Source: Pictodentalium vernedei
Taxonomy: Eukaryota; Mollusca; Scaphopoda; Dentaliida; Dentaliidae
Direction: 5' to 3'
Assembly: GCA_031216915.1 (NCBI GenBank)
Contig: CM062296.1
Location: forward strand, 662,223,838 to 662,287,837
DNA: 64,000 bases
Below the pieces are notes generated by a model. That model was not told the DNA's origin and searched no databases. It saw nothing but the letters and a program-made list of their open reading frames with translations. Positions within the stretch are counted from its first letter, which is position 1. Every line of letters starts with the position of its first letter. The position numbers were made by a program, and so were the translations under genes. Shown piece after piece: positions 19,424 through 30,497 of this stretch.

Positions 19424-22400
19424 TCAAACGTTACAATCTTGGCAATAAGGATTTGAACAGGAGACAGAAGTGAGATAGGAGCCTGTTAGTAAGTTGGTTA
19501 AGGTCAATTTAAAAACATTTCTATCGCGTATATTCCGTATTTCATTGTCTAATTTGTTCCATAGTGCCGGAAAGTGGTTCGCTGGTAGCCATTCAACAAA
19601 TTTGGTTCTAGGCGTGTTTGTTTTTAATAATCCTGATTGTCTAGTCACAACTCCATCTTGGTTTGTAATAGAGGTGAAGTAATTATTAAAGGTGGTAGGT
19701 AATGCATTGTTATGCCAGTCATGTACAAGTAACAATGCATGTAGTGTATAAAGGTCTTGAATTTTAAGTATTTTATCTTTTAGAAATAGGGGATCTGTGT
19801 GACAGTTATAAGCTTTGTCGTTTATTATTCGGATTGCTCTTTTTTGTAAGAGATAGAGTTTGTTTATATGTTTGGAGTGACCCCATATTTGGATACCAAA
19901 CAGGAAGTGACTATGAATTAACGCATAATACAAGGTGACTAACGCTCTATGTGGTAGGATTTTTTTAACTCTATTTATTGCCCAAACTGCTCTTGCTACT
20001 TTTGTGCACAACATTGAAATGTGGGTGGAGTAACTCAACTTATCGTCGAGATGAACTCCTAAAAATTTGACAGAGGATTCTGTTTCTTTAATACCCACCC
20101 TGATTATGGGATTATTATCGATGCTAATTATATTATTATTATTTTTAAGTTTGATATGTGACGAGCTGATTATGACATATTTCGATTTTTTGGCGTTTAG
20201 GAGTAGGTTATTGGCTCTGCACCACATATTTAATTTTTCTAGTTCAGTGTTGACAGACTGATATAAGATTTCTTGATTATGATGGGATGTATAGCCCGTT
20301 GTGTCATCAGCGAACGAAAGGAGATTCAAGTTAGTACTATTTGATATGTCATTAATATAAATTAAAAATAAAACAGGCCCTAAAATTGAACCCTGTGGAA
20401 CTCCGTAGGTTATTGTGGTGTGTGATGATTTTTTGTTCAGATACTCTACATATTGCTTTCTATCACTGAGATAACTCTGAAACCATTTATTTACAACACC
20501 TCTGAAACCATAAAACTCTAACTTTTTGAGGAGAATATCATGGTTTATTGTGTGGAAGGCTTTTGATAGGTCTAAAAAAACAGAGATTGTACTATCTTTG
20601 GTGGGTTTGTTATTTTGAGTTCCTATATGGTCCAGAAGGTGTAGTATCGGGTGCACAGTTGAATGTCCTTTTCTAAATCCGTATTGGTGTTGGTAAAGGA
20701 TGTTATTATTCACTAGGAATGTGTCAAGGCGGACCTGCATTATCTTTTCTAAGAGTTTGGAGAAAATAGGGAGTATGCTAATTGGTCTATAATTATTGAG
20801 AACACTCGCGTCACCCGATTTAAATACTGGAATTACTTTAGCTAATTTCATCTTCTCGGGTACTATGCCAGTTTCGAAAGATAGGTTTATTATATGTGAT
20901 AGGGGGTTGATATAGAATTAATAATTTCCTTGATGAGTCTAGAGGTCAATTCGTTACAATCTTTGCTTGTTTTAGTTTTCATTCTCTTAGTTATGTTGAC
21001 AACTTCGTCAGGGGTTGTGGGCTCAATGAAGAAGCTGCTCGGGTGACCGCTCCCTTGAAGGTAACTCGAGAAATGTTTATTCGAAGCCGCTATCTGTGCG
21101 GGCGTAGATTCTCCCACACCAGTGAAAAAGTTATTAAATTCTCGCGCGATCTCAATTCCATTGGAGATTTCTCTATCATTAACTTTGAAACTTGCTGATA
21201 ATTTAATTTTTGAATGGGGTTTTTGGATTGCTTCATTTAATATTTGCCATGTTTTCTTTAGGTTATATTGATTTTCTTTGAGTATAGAGTTATAATAAGA
21301 GGCTTTACTTTTCCGTTTTGTTTTGTTGAAGACTTGGCAAAACTGTTTATAAGCACCTTTATTTTCATCGGTAGGGCTTTTCAGTTGTTTTTGGTAGAGT
21401 TTAAGTTTGTTTACTGAGGAGGTTATTAAGCCATTGGTCATCCAAGGTTGTTTTTTGACATATCGATTTTTTTGCTGTCTTTCTTTTAAGGGGAAACTCT
21501 CATTGAAGGCCTGTAGGAATATATTTATGAAGATGTTATATGCTTCGTCGGGACAGTGAGTGTTTAATACATTATTGAAGTCAAGTTCTGAAAGCTTCCC
21601 ATAGAAAGTGTTAAAATTTTCCTGGGATATATTTCTTGTGTTTATTGTTTCTTTGTCAATATTTGTTTTTAAACTTGTTTCTAAGTAAAACGTTCCAAAG
21701 TGATCAGCGAGGTCTGTAATAACAATTCCAGATATGGAGCTTCTGACCTTGTTAACAAAAATGTTGTCTATCAGGGTTGCTGAGTGTTTTGTCACTCTGG
21801 TCGGCTTTGTCACGGTGGGCAGAAATCCCAGGCAAAACATATTATCGATGAAATCGTTTGTTTGTATATGTTCAGAGATCTTGAGTAAATCAATATTGAA
21901 GTCACCAAGTAGGACGCATTTTTTATTTTCTGTATTAATTAGGCCAGATATTGTGTTGACTTGAGTTAGGAAAAGGTTTAGGTCAGCCCTAGGCTGAGAA
22001 TTTGGCCGGTATATTACACCGATTATAGTTGGTGGAATCTTTCTACCTATGATCTCCACGAATAATGTTTCACATACGTGGGGTATAAAAACGGTCAAGT
22101 CGGGGCGTAATTTATAATTTATACCCTCCTTTATAAATAAACCAACACCTCCCCTGCCATCATCAGTCCGCACATTAGTTAAGATGTTTTGGTAACCCGC
22201 TAGATTATGAGATATGTTTTCGGGACATTTGAATATCTCTGTCAATCCGATGATGTCAAACGAATTGGCGTCAGTTTGCAAAGTGTATAGTAAGTTATTC
22301 AAGGCATCCCAGTGGGCGTTAAGACTTCTGCAATTAAGGTTAAATATGCTTTGAGACGTCTTGACGCCAGATATGTTTTGTCGAAATTCCGCGGGCATGT

Positions 22401-22545
22401 AGTATTTACAAGTGTCGTGGTGGTCGGCAAGCTGTGATTCATTTTCATCTTCCTCGGAGAGGTTCTGGATTTTATCATTGAATTTTTTGAAAAAATTATA
22501 CTCGTCGCTTGTCTGAATCTCATCTAGTGTTATACTACCCGCCAT
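19424..22545 (-). pseudogene. Endonuclease-reverse transcriptase polyprotein (CR1-like)
   Basis: From MAGSITLDEIQTSDEYNFFK, an AP-type endonuclease follows: NLNCRSLNAHWDALNNLL, IIGLTEIFK, DDGRGGVGLFIKEG, GVIYRPNSQPRADL, VLLGDFNIDL, LIDNIFVN and the final DLADHFGTFYLE. Then come a lysine-rich linker and the reverse transcriptase: NNYRPISILPIFSKLLEK, YGFRKGHSTVHPIL, FLDLSKAFHTINHDIL, YGVPQGSILGPVLFLIY, LLSFADDTTGYTS, and a tail ending NPYCQDCNV. A one-base frameshift near 20903 splits it into two frames. SKAFH replaces the usual SKAFD, while the catalytic FADD is intact. Otherwise it is complete and recent-looking. The protein would nick DNA and copy the element's RNA. Confidence 0.9.
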
Positions 22546-22560
22546 TGAATATTATATCTG

Positions 22561-23700
22561 AGGCCCATTGTTTTCCCGGATATGATGTGGTTGAACAAAG
22601 TATGAGTAGAAATTGTGATGGATGTTCATTCAATGAGATACAGTTTATCTGTGTTAATTGTTTTTTTTCTCCAAGAGTTGCATGTGGTATGGTGTTTGTA
22701 ATCAGTGGGTGTATATAGAGATGTGAACTATGTACACATTTCTTAGGACTAAAACATGAAATAAAAAGCAAAATGAGAACAAATAATAACATAACAAATT
22801 AAATGTAAGTGGGGACCTTCCTCAATTCCTCCAAATGCGATAACTGAAAAGGAATGATAAACTAGTTGTAGCCAATTTCTGGGGTAGGGTGGCGATTTTT
22901 GAGGTCAAGAAATGGCGTGTTGATGCGCCAGCGTGGAGAGGGACTAATATGCATCATGTGTGCTCTAGTGGCGATATCTCCTACACGGTAGATGAACATA
23001 ACTTGAATTCCCATTTTGGTTAGCCGACGCCAAATCATCCGCTCCTTACGGGGATGTCAGAAATCTCCCATTTGGTGAAGCAGTACTAAGATGGTTAAGT
23101 TTTCTTCGATATCTATGCATGCAGCGACGGACAAAACTGACTTCGGAGAATAAATCGTGTCATTAATTTTCGAAAGGGATACGCTTTCACCCCATTCGGA
23201 CTTAACCATTGAGACCGATGTGCAATTTTGTCGGTACGGGAAACGATTAGAAAGAAACAGAGTGATTAAAATAATCCGCAATAGTGCAGTCCTATTGCCA
23301 AGCAATGTTCGGATGTTAAACAATAATTAGTTATTTATATATGCCTAGATAGATTCCAATTACACATAAAATGCGTTAGCGTTGTTAGGGTTAAAGTGTG
23401 CCACCATGTAGTTTGCCTGGACAGCGACTGCAATTGAGGAGGAAACGTTTTTATGTTATTCAGTGAGGATAGTTTGGGTTGTTATTGTTAATTGTTTGTT
23501 GTCTTCTCTTTTCAATGAGAAGGGGAATTCCGATCTGTGAGTTAATGGATTACTTTTCATCAGGTTGGACAGTGGGTCATTCTGTGGATATAAGGATAGA
23601 GCAATCCCTGTAACGGTATTTACAGTTGTATAGAATATATACATACATACATAGAAACAAATATACACGCATCCATACACATAAACATATTTTTAAGTGT
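22561..23700. other. Non-coding stretch upstream of the CR1-like LINE
   Basis: It probably includes the LINE's 5' leader near 22.56-22.8 kb; beyond that I see nothing recognisable. A short CATA-rich microsatellite (ATACATACATACATAG) lies near 23637-23655. Confidence 0.4.
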
Positions 23701-26700
23701 GATATACAGTAGTTTATCAAGACGGAAGCTCGTATACTTTCAGCTAAAAAAGCATCAATACGATTTTTTCGGGTGGGTAGGAGGGTATGCAATATATTCG
23801 ATGTTGTAAGTGATATTTAGGGGGGGGGGGGGGGGGTAGTCTAACTGGTCATATTTACGGCATGAATTCTTCCAGACAGAACTGGGTCGAATTTCATGTT
23901 CCGACGGGATTTTAAAGCATCAATAATAATTTATCGGGTGGATAGAAGGGTACTCAATATATTCGATGTTGTAAGTGATATTTAAGGGGAGGGGTTGCTG
24001 TTGTATAACTGGTCATATTTACTGGACGAATTCTTTCAGACAGATCTGGGGCAAATTTTATATTCCGCTCTCGACAGGCGGTCCAATTTTTTTCACATTC
24101 ATGACATTGTTCATCGCACCATGCGCATCGGGGGACTCCCCGGAATCGTGCACCTGTTACAAAAATAGGTGTAAACAAAAACAGCTCTCCCCGACCTCAA
24201 CCCAACCCACCAGAAAAGCTGGTAAAATTGTTAATGCCGGCGCTGGCATGCGATGTTGAACTTTTAGTCACATAAATAGTCTTTTATTGCTGCAGCGAAG
24301 CAATCCAGGCCGCCGCACCACGCCCCTCCAAGGAGGCCATGATCGCCTCCTCAGCGAGACGCGGTATGTTTAAAATCATAATTATTGAGGTGTGTCATAT
24401 TCGCTGGATTTATTCTTTAAGACAGAATTGGGGCGAGTTTCATGCTCTGATGGAATTTATTTGTTGGTGTATATTCACATGGAAACTTTCAACCCACTTA
24501 TCACTCTCGAGAGCCGAGCCCACAATTGACCTTTTGAGCTCAATCGGAAGCTCGGACCCCAAGAGAGAGAAGTAGCTGTGTTACTGATCGTATTCACTGG
24601 GTGCACACTTTCCAGGCAGAACTGGGATTTCCCTGAATTCTGGTTCACTTTAAAATACCAGTGGAGAGCTGAGGTGGGGAGGGTATATTCACTGCTTGTT
24701 TAAAAACACCCCCGGGAGCCGAGCCCACAATTGACCTTTCAAGCTCAACCGTGGGCCCTGATCTCCCGTGAGAGAAGGAGTTGATTACGTCATATCACTG
24801 AGTGGTGACAAAAAGACGTGGCTTCTGTAGTACAAAAAACGTGGCTTCCGCAGTACAGTTATATCGAAAAATTAGTTTGATAGAAAAAAAGGCATTTGAT
24901 CTGTGTTTGAAAAATAGAATATCGAATAAATTTATCAGATTATATAGCTGGAGGTGTAATACACGGTAGAGTGTCAAGACAGAACCTTAACACTTTCAGC
25001 TAAAAGCATCAATAGGAAATTATCGAGGAGATGGGTGGGAGAAGACTTATTCATTAATATATTCCATGTTTTATATGATATGTTAGGGGGAACCTTAACA
25101 CTTTCAGCTAAAGACATCAACAGGAAATTATCGAGGAGATGGGTGGGAGAAGACTTATTCATTAATGTATTCCATGTTTTAATAACCGGACATATTCACA
25201 ATTCTTTCAAATAGAACTGGGGCGAGTTTCATGTTCTGGTGGGATATATTTGTTGGTACATATTCATCCGCTTATCACTCTCGTGAGCCGAGCACACAAC
25301 TGACCATTTAAGCTCAACTCTGAGCTCGGCCCTTGAGAGAGAGAAGCAGTTGAGTAGCTGGACATATTCACTGGACGTATACTTTCCAGGCAGAGTGGGG
25401 TTTCTGTGAATACTAGTTGTGTAAATACTCAGTGCTGAGGTGGAGGGTTTTATATGGCTGAACACATTTGGGGAGTTGCATGGCTTGTATATTCACTGGA
25501 AATATTCTTTCAGATGGGATTTATTTGTAGGTATTTACTCACCTGCACTTGAAAACTTACAACCCGCTCATCACTCTCGTGAGCCGAGCACACAACTTAC
25601 AAACTACTTATCACTCTCGAGAGCCGAGCCCACAGCAGACCTTTTAAGCTCAACTGTAAGCTCGGGCCTCGAGAGAGAGAAGTTGTTGAGTAGCTGGACA
25701 TATTCACTGGACGTATACTTTCCAGGAAGAGTGGGATTTGTTTGAATACTAGTTATGAAAAACTCATTGTTGAGGTGGGGTGTTATATGGCTGAACATTT
25801 TCACTGCATTTAAAATCATGACAAAAAGTGGGCAGTTGTATGACTGGTATATTCACTGGATGTTTTCTTTCAGATGGGATTTATTTGTTCGTGTTTATTC
25901 ACCTGCACCTGAAAACTAACAAACCACTTTTCACTCGCGAGGACCGAGCCCACAATTGACCTTTTAAGCTCAACTGTAAGCTCGGACCTCGAGAGGGAGA
26001 GAAGTAGTTGTATAACTTGTCATATTAACTGGTTGTATACTTTCCAGAGAGAACTGAATTCGTTTGAAATTGAGTTGTATAAAAACTGTATAAAAACTGT
26101 ATAACTACTAGTTATTCTTTCTGACCTTTTAAGCTCAACTGTAAGCTCGGACCTCGAGAGGGAGAGAAGTAATTGTATAACTTATCATATTAACTGGTTG
26201 TATACTTTCCAGAGAGAACTGCATTCGTTTAAAATTGAGTTGTATAAAAACTAATAGTCGAAAGGGGGTGTTATATGGTTGAACAATATTTAATACTGAA
26301 CAGGGGGGGGGGGGGGGGGGGGGGGTGTTGTATGACTGGTCATTTTCACTGGATAATACCTTCAGGTGGGATTTAGTTGTTGGTATATATTCACCTGGCA
26401 ACTATCAACCCGCTTATCACTCTCGAGAGCCTGGCCCACAGCTGACCTTTCAAGCTCAATTGTAAGCTCGGGCCTCGAGCGAGAGAGAAGCGGTTGAGTA
26501 GCTGGATATATTCACTGGACGTATAACTTTCCAGGCAGAGTGCAGTTTCTTTGAATACTAGTTGTGTAAAAAACTCATCGCTAAGGTGCGTGTATGTGTG
26601 GGGGCGGGGGTGTTATATGGCTGAACATATTCACAACATATTTAAAATCATGACTAAGAGGGAGTACTACTTGTCTGGTCATATCAACTGGGTGCATTCT

Positions 26701-27310
26701 TTCAGATGGGATTTATTTGTTGTTATATATTCACCTGAAAACTGTCAACCCCCTTATCACTCTCAAGAGCCGAGTCCACAATTAACCCTTTAAGCTCAAC
26801 CGTAAGCTTGGACCCCGAGAGAGAGAAGGAGTTGTGTGGTTGGTAAAATTATATGGATGAAAACCGTCAGAGTTGGGATTTCCTTGGGATTCTAGTTCTG
26901 TACAAACTCATAGTCCGAGGGTGGGGTGGGGGGGGGGGGGAGTTATATGACTGAGCATTCGCCGCATTTTGTAAGTCATGTTTTATAGGAAGAGGGGCGT
27001 CATGTGGCTGAGCACATTCACTGCATTTTGGAAATCATGTTTTAGAGGGGGGGGGGGGGGCGTGTTGTATGAGTGGTTGTATTTTGAGAGTTATTCTTTC
27101 TGACGCAAGTAGGGAAATACTGTGTCTTTATCAATTCTAGTTGCGTACAGGTTATATGACTGGATGGGGAGGTGTCTGACCGGCCATATTCTCTGGATAT
27201 TTACATACCAGGCAGACTGGTGGTTGTTTGGGTTATAAGTGTGTTAGAATGACAGCTTGGGGGGGGGGGGGGGGGGGGCTGGTCATGTTCATTGAGTGTA
27301 CTGTTTCCAG
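23700..27310 (+). repeat. Complex tandem array with a recurring CTCGAG hairpin module
   Basis: Degenerate units of about 250-400 bp recur with the same phrases: an ACTGGTCATATT(C/T)AC start, TTTCAGATGGGATTTATTTG, TCACTCTCGAGAGCCGAGCC, TTGACCTTTTAAGCTCAA, GCTCGGACCTCGAGAGAGAG and ACTTTCCAGGCAGA. The CCGAGC/GCTCGG module is found at about 24500, 24715, 25272, 25610, 25945, 26130 (partial), 26420 and 26760. G tracts of 16-23 bases interrupt the array (23821-23836, 26303-26325, 27259-27278). Unit length varies and no unit has a conserved reading frame. Confidence 0.85.
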
Positions 27311-27319
27311 TTAAAATTG

Positions 27320-28111
27320 ACTGTTTCTTTAAATTCTAAAATAACCTTAACCCCCAACTACCCTTATTCTAGTTCTGTAACCTTTTTCATTTCTAAGTTT
27401 GAAAGCCACACTGGACAGTTTTCCTCTTTCTCGTTTCAGCTGTGGGGGCAAATCAGTTCTTATACTTTTCCGAGTCTTGAATAATTTTGGAGCACATTTC
27501 AAAATTGTTTGTTTGTCCCTGTCAGTTCCTGTCTTTGTGATCAAAGGTTTTGGTGGGGCGGGTTGCTGGTTTCCATGATTGGTGGTTGGGATTCTGTGGA
27601 TGTTTACTGATCTATCAATAATACCAGATGCTGATATACTATCAAGTTTGAGATCCTGTACAAAGAAGTTTTCCACTGTTTTGTATGGGTCTTCATCAGA
27701 AAGTTCAGGAACTCCATAGATCAACAGATTATATTTTCTGTCATGGATTTCTGAGAACAAACGTTTTTCTTCAGATTCAGAAAATAAACTCTGCATTTTC
27801 GTCTCAAGATCTGGAATAATGCCGGTCTCGACTTCCTCTAGTTTCTCTGCATTGTATTGAACATCTCGGGACAGATCTACATGGTCTCTCTTCATCTCAT
27901 CTATTGTTGTGTTTATTCTGGTGATCTGGCCTTTGATATCTCGGAGCTCGTTTTTAATACATTCAAAGTTTTCCGTGTTTTTGCTATCCAACTCGATCAT
28001 TAACGTTTTCAGTTCCTTGATATCCCTACTAACCACACTATCTTCATTACTTCTACCACTCCTTGCAGGATGACTTGATGGCTTACTTGTCATTATTTTT
28101 CCGTATCTCAA
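27320..28111 (-). pseudogene. LINE ORF1 protein: coiled coil plus RRM-like domain (orphan)
   Basis: About 254 residues. Residues about 30-110 are heptad-like and highly charged (IKELKTLMIELDSKNTE..., EEVETGIIPDLETKM), as in the trimerising coiled coil of L1-type ORF1 proteins. Residues about 120-254 resemble the Transposase_22/RRM region: RKYNLLIYGVPEL, VENFFVQDLKL, a SVNIHRIP strand, RDKQTILKCAPKLFKTRKSI, and an ending GYRTRIRVVGG with a stop at 27347. Such proteins bind LINE RNA and chaperone nucleic acids. No ORF2 lies downstream on the same strand; the satellite array begins there, so it is an orphan or was cut off. The reading frame itself is intact over its length. Confidence 0.75.
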
Positions 28112-28309
28112 AATGAAAACGCCACGAAAAAAGGTGAACTACAAAATCCACTCACAAGTCTCTAGAAACATCAAAGAAATCAACCACGGCTATTCTATAG
28201 ATCTCCACATAACGCACATCCCCACAAGATGCAAAAGACTAAATGTCCACGATAATAAACATTACCCGCAAGGGAGGAAAGGAAGGCTTTTCCCAGACTG
28301 AAAATCACA

Positions 28310-28610
28310 TTTGATCACAATCCACGGATCGGATACTTCGAATTCCCCATCATCATAACTCTGCACTGCATCATAACTCACAGACAGGGTTAGACTGGTT
28401 GAAGACATGCGCACCATAAACGTGCAGTACGCCTTAGTACACGGCATCATCATGCCCCCATGTGGACAATTGGGGTGAAGAGCCTTGCCCAAGGACACAA
28501 TGCGAGAGTCCAAATCAATCACTCAAGACGGTCACCCATCCAAGGACTAACCAGGCTCGATGTTGCTTAACTTCGGTGATCTGACGAGAACCGGTTACTG
28601 CAATGCCACC
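28310..28610 (-). mobile_element. 5S rRNA-headed SINE
   Basis: On the minus strand, about 28608-28525 reads as a 5S rRNA-like head: TCAGATCACCGAAGTTAAGC, then GAGCCTGGTTAGT and CTTGGATGGGTGACCG, covering the A-box, intermediate element and C-box of the type 1 pol III promoter. It joins at about 28500 to the body used by the tRNA-headed SINEs (TTGTGTCCTTGGGCAAGG, CATGGGGGCA, GTGTACTAAGGC, CTGCACGT). The 3' end near 28310-28375 is atypical, without (AAAT)n. Head and body are in the expected order. Confidence 0.8.
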
Positions 28611-28611
28611 G

Positions 28612-28960
28612 TGTCCCCCATATTAAAGTTGTTGCACAAAAACCAACAAAGGGCCCAATTTCATACAAAGCATCATAACTTTGATGAAAATGGGCAGGCA
28701 GAGCTGAAATTCATCATTAAAGTTATGGTCAAATCAAACTAAACTTTTTGCATGAAAAGCAACAAATGGCCCAATTTTGTACAAAGGGCCATAACTCTGA
28801 ACAAAATGGGTGGGGGGGGGGGGGGGGGATACCATATTCCTATACGTTTATGCTACAAACCAAATTGAAAACTCTAGGACATATCACACTCAAGTTACTG
28901 AACGGAAACCAAAATGTTTACAAATGAACAGATGAGAGCTGCAAGTTTTTAATCCAAATC
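28612..28960 (+). repeat. Short dispersed/tandem repeat, non-coding
   Basis: GGGCCCAATTTCATACAAAG and TGGCCCAATTTTGTACAAAG, each followed by a CATAACT element, are about 120 bp apart. Parts are shared with 18360-18545. A G17 tract is at 28812-28828. Confidence 0.55.
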
Positions 28961-29040
28961 ATTGTGAGGTTAAAGTTTTATCAGTGGGGTTATGTACTTG
29001 TAAAAACCTACACTGTGGGGTTTTACTGTCCAAATACAAA

Positions 29041-29285
29041 TATTTATTTATTTATTTATTAGTGTTTAAGGTCACATATTTTTGTACAATGGCTAATCAT
29101 GACCACAACATGAGTATCAACTCAAGACCAGGGGTGAGTGTTAATAAGTCATGTTGGCGATGTTGCCAATTTTAGAGAGGGTTTGCACCTCCCAAGCATT
29201 GGTGACTGGGTCCTATTTTACCAGTAAAACAGAGCCTGTTTACCGCAGTGAACAGGCACTGCTCCAATTCCCGTGGGGACCAAAT
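29041..29285 (-). mobile_element. Second SINE family, copy 1
   Basis: It begins (minus-strand 3' end) with (TTTA)n, then GTGTTTAAGGTCACATATTT and CAATGGCTAATCATGA, the same 3' tail as the tRNA-headed SINE. The body differs: GTTGCCAATTTTAGAG, ATTGGTGACTGGGTCCTATT, AACAGAGCCTGTTTACC. The same order is seen at 48222-48445, which defines a family. No tRNA or 5S head is evident. Confidence 0.65.
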
Positions 29286-29509
29286 ACAAATAAACTTTTA
29301 GAAATAATACTGTGGGGTTATATCTAAAAATAGAGATCTAACCCCCCAAGAGGTGAATGAAACTGACAGAAAATGTGTATATTAACCCCACAACCCAGGA
29401 AAAAACACTTAATGCAGCACTGTACTTACAAATAACTCACAATGTACCTTTGCTAAAAGCAGACAGATGAACAGTTGGACAGACCAATGACATAATATGC
29501 TGTTTTCAA

Positions 29510-30010
29510 CAGGTGTATAAAAAGTTACAGCTGACTGAAAAACTTGACCAGAAAACTTAACATTGACATTAAAATCTATTTCCAGTTACAGTGACCATGA
29601 CTTTGAACCTAGAAGCATGCTAATGGTTGTGACATGTCGTCTCAGGCTGGTGTATCACCCCATAAAGTTTCACAGTTATCTTTGATGATTAAAAGTTACA
29701 AGTGATTTGACGAGAAAAACTTGTCTTTGAGTTGAACCACAACTACAACCTTGAACCTTGTAGCATGATATTTGATTGGGATATATCACCTCACGGTTGT
29801 ATATAACCTCATACAATTTGGTAAAAGTATCTTCAACAGTTAAAAAGATATAGCTGATTGAAAAACTTGACCAGAAATGGCAATGATGACCTTGAATCTA
29901 GTGGCATAGTTTGGACTGTGGCATATCTACTCATGGTGGGGTACAACACCATAAAATGTCACTGAAGTATCTTCAATGGCTTAAAAGGTATAGTCAATCG
30001 GTTGGAATTA
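29510..30010 (+). repeat. Three degenerate tandem units of about 165-175 bp
   Basis: Phrases such as GCTGA(C/T)TGAAAAACTTGACC, GACCTTGAA(C/T)CTAG, GTGACATGTC/GGGATATATC, CACCCCATAAAGTTTCAC and TATCTTCAATG recur three times in order. No frame is preserved. Confidence 0.65.
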
Positions 30011-30216
30011 GTAACTCTTAGGTCTCACATCTACTTAAGCAGTTGTCTCTCCTCTGCTAAAAAGGGGAGACTAGATTAGATTAGATTAGATTTATTTAAT
30101 TAACGGTATAGTAGAAATTACAGCAATGCACGTATAATAATAGAATTTTTTGTAAGCAAGAAAATAACCAAAACATTAGTGCAATATGAAAGTATGAGTA
30201 AATGTCTATACCGTAA

Positions 30217-30257
30217 GGAGATGACATAGCCGGATTGGCTGTCTACCTGTCATATCC
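30217..30257 (-). promoter_or_regulatory. 3' UTR stem-loop of the second CR1-like LINE
   Basis: GGAGATGACA pairs with TGTCATATCC around TAGCC/GGCTG. Relative to 18802-18842 the G-C pair of GGCA/TGCC is an A-T pair in GACA/TGTC, a compensatory change. Confidence 0.65.
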
Positions 30258-30497
30258 CACTAATATTTGTTCTATAGTGAGCACTGTACACTGACTATGG
30301 ATGTAGATTAAAGGCATGTTATCCAATTACATTCAAATTTAATTTTTTGGTATTGAAAGTGTCGGACTTGGCAGCTAAATCTTACTGTTGGATGAGATAA
30401 ACAGACGGAGTATATTACTTGATATTAACACATGTAAAGAGCACACAATTCGGAAAAAGACCAGAGTATAGTAATCTTCTGGGGTTTAAATCCATAA

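Larger units (their letters stand above)
18680..22560 (-). mobile_element. CR1-like non-LTR retrotransposon, nearly full-length ORF
   Basis: A single long protein with endonuclease and reverse transcriptase (22545 down to 19424) is followed by about 740 bp of 3' untranslated sequence containing a hairpin shared with the second copy at 30.1-33.1 kb. The 5' limit lies near 22560. No separate ORF1 is seen next to it. Confidence 0.85.

Noticed and set aside
22509..22718. Frame with CDGCSFNEIQFICVNC resembling a zinc finger
   Set aside because: Single short match overlapping the start of the LINE on the other strand; no further finger residues or context.
23700..27310. CRISPR-like array
   Set aside because: Units are hundreds of bases, degenerate and variable in length, in a eukaryotic context; there are no short identical repeats with unique spacers and no cas genes.
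28525..28608. Functional 5S rRNA gene
   Set aside because: The sequence is partial, diverged and continues directly into a SINE body; it is a SINE head or pseudogene.
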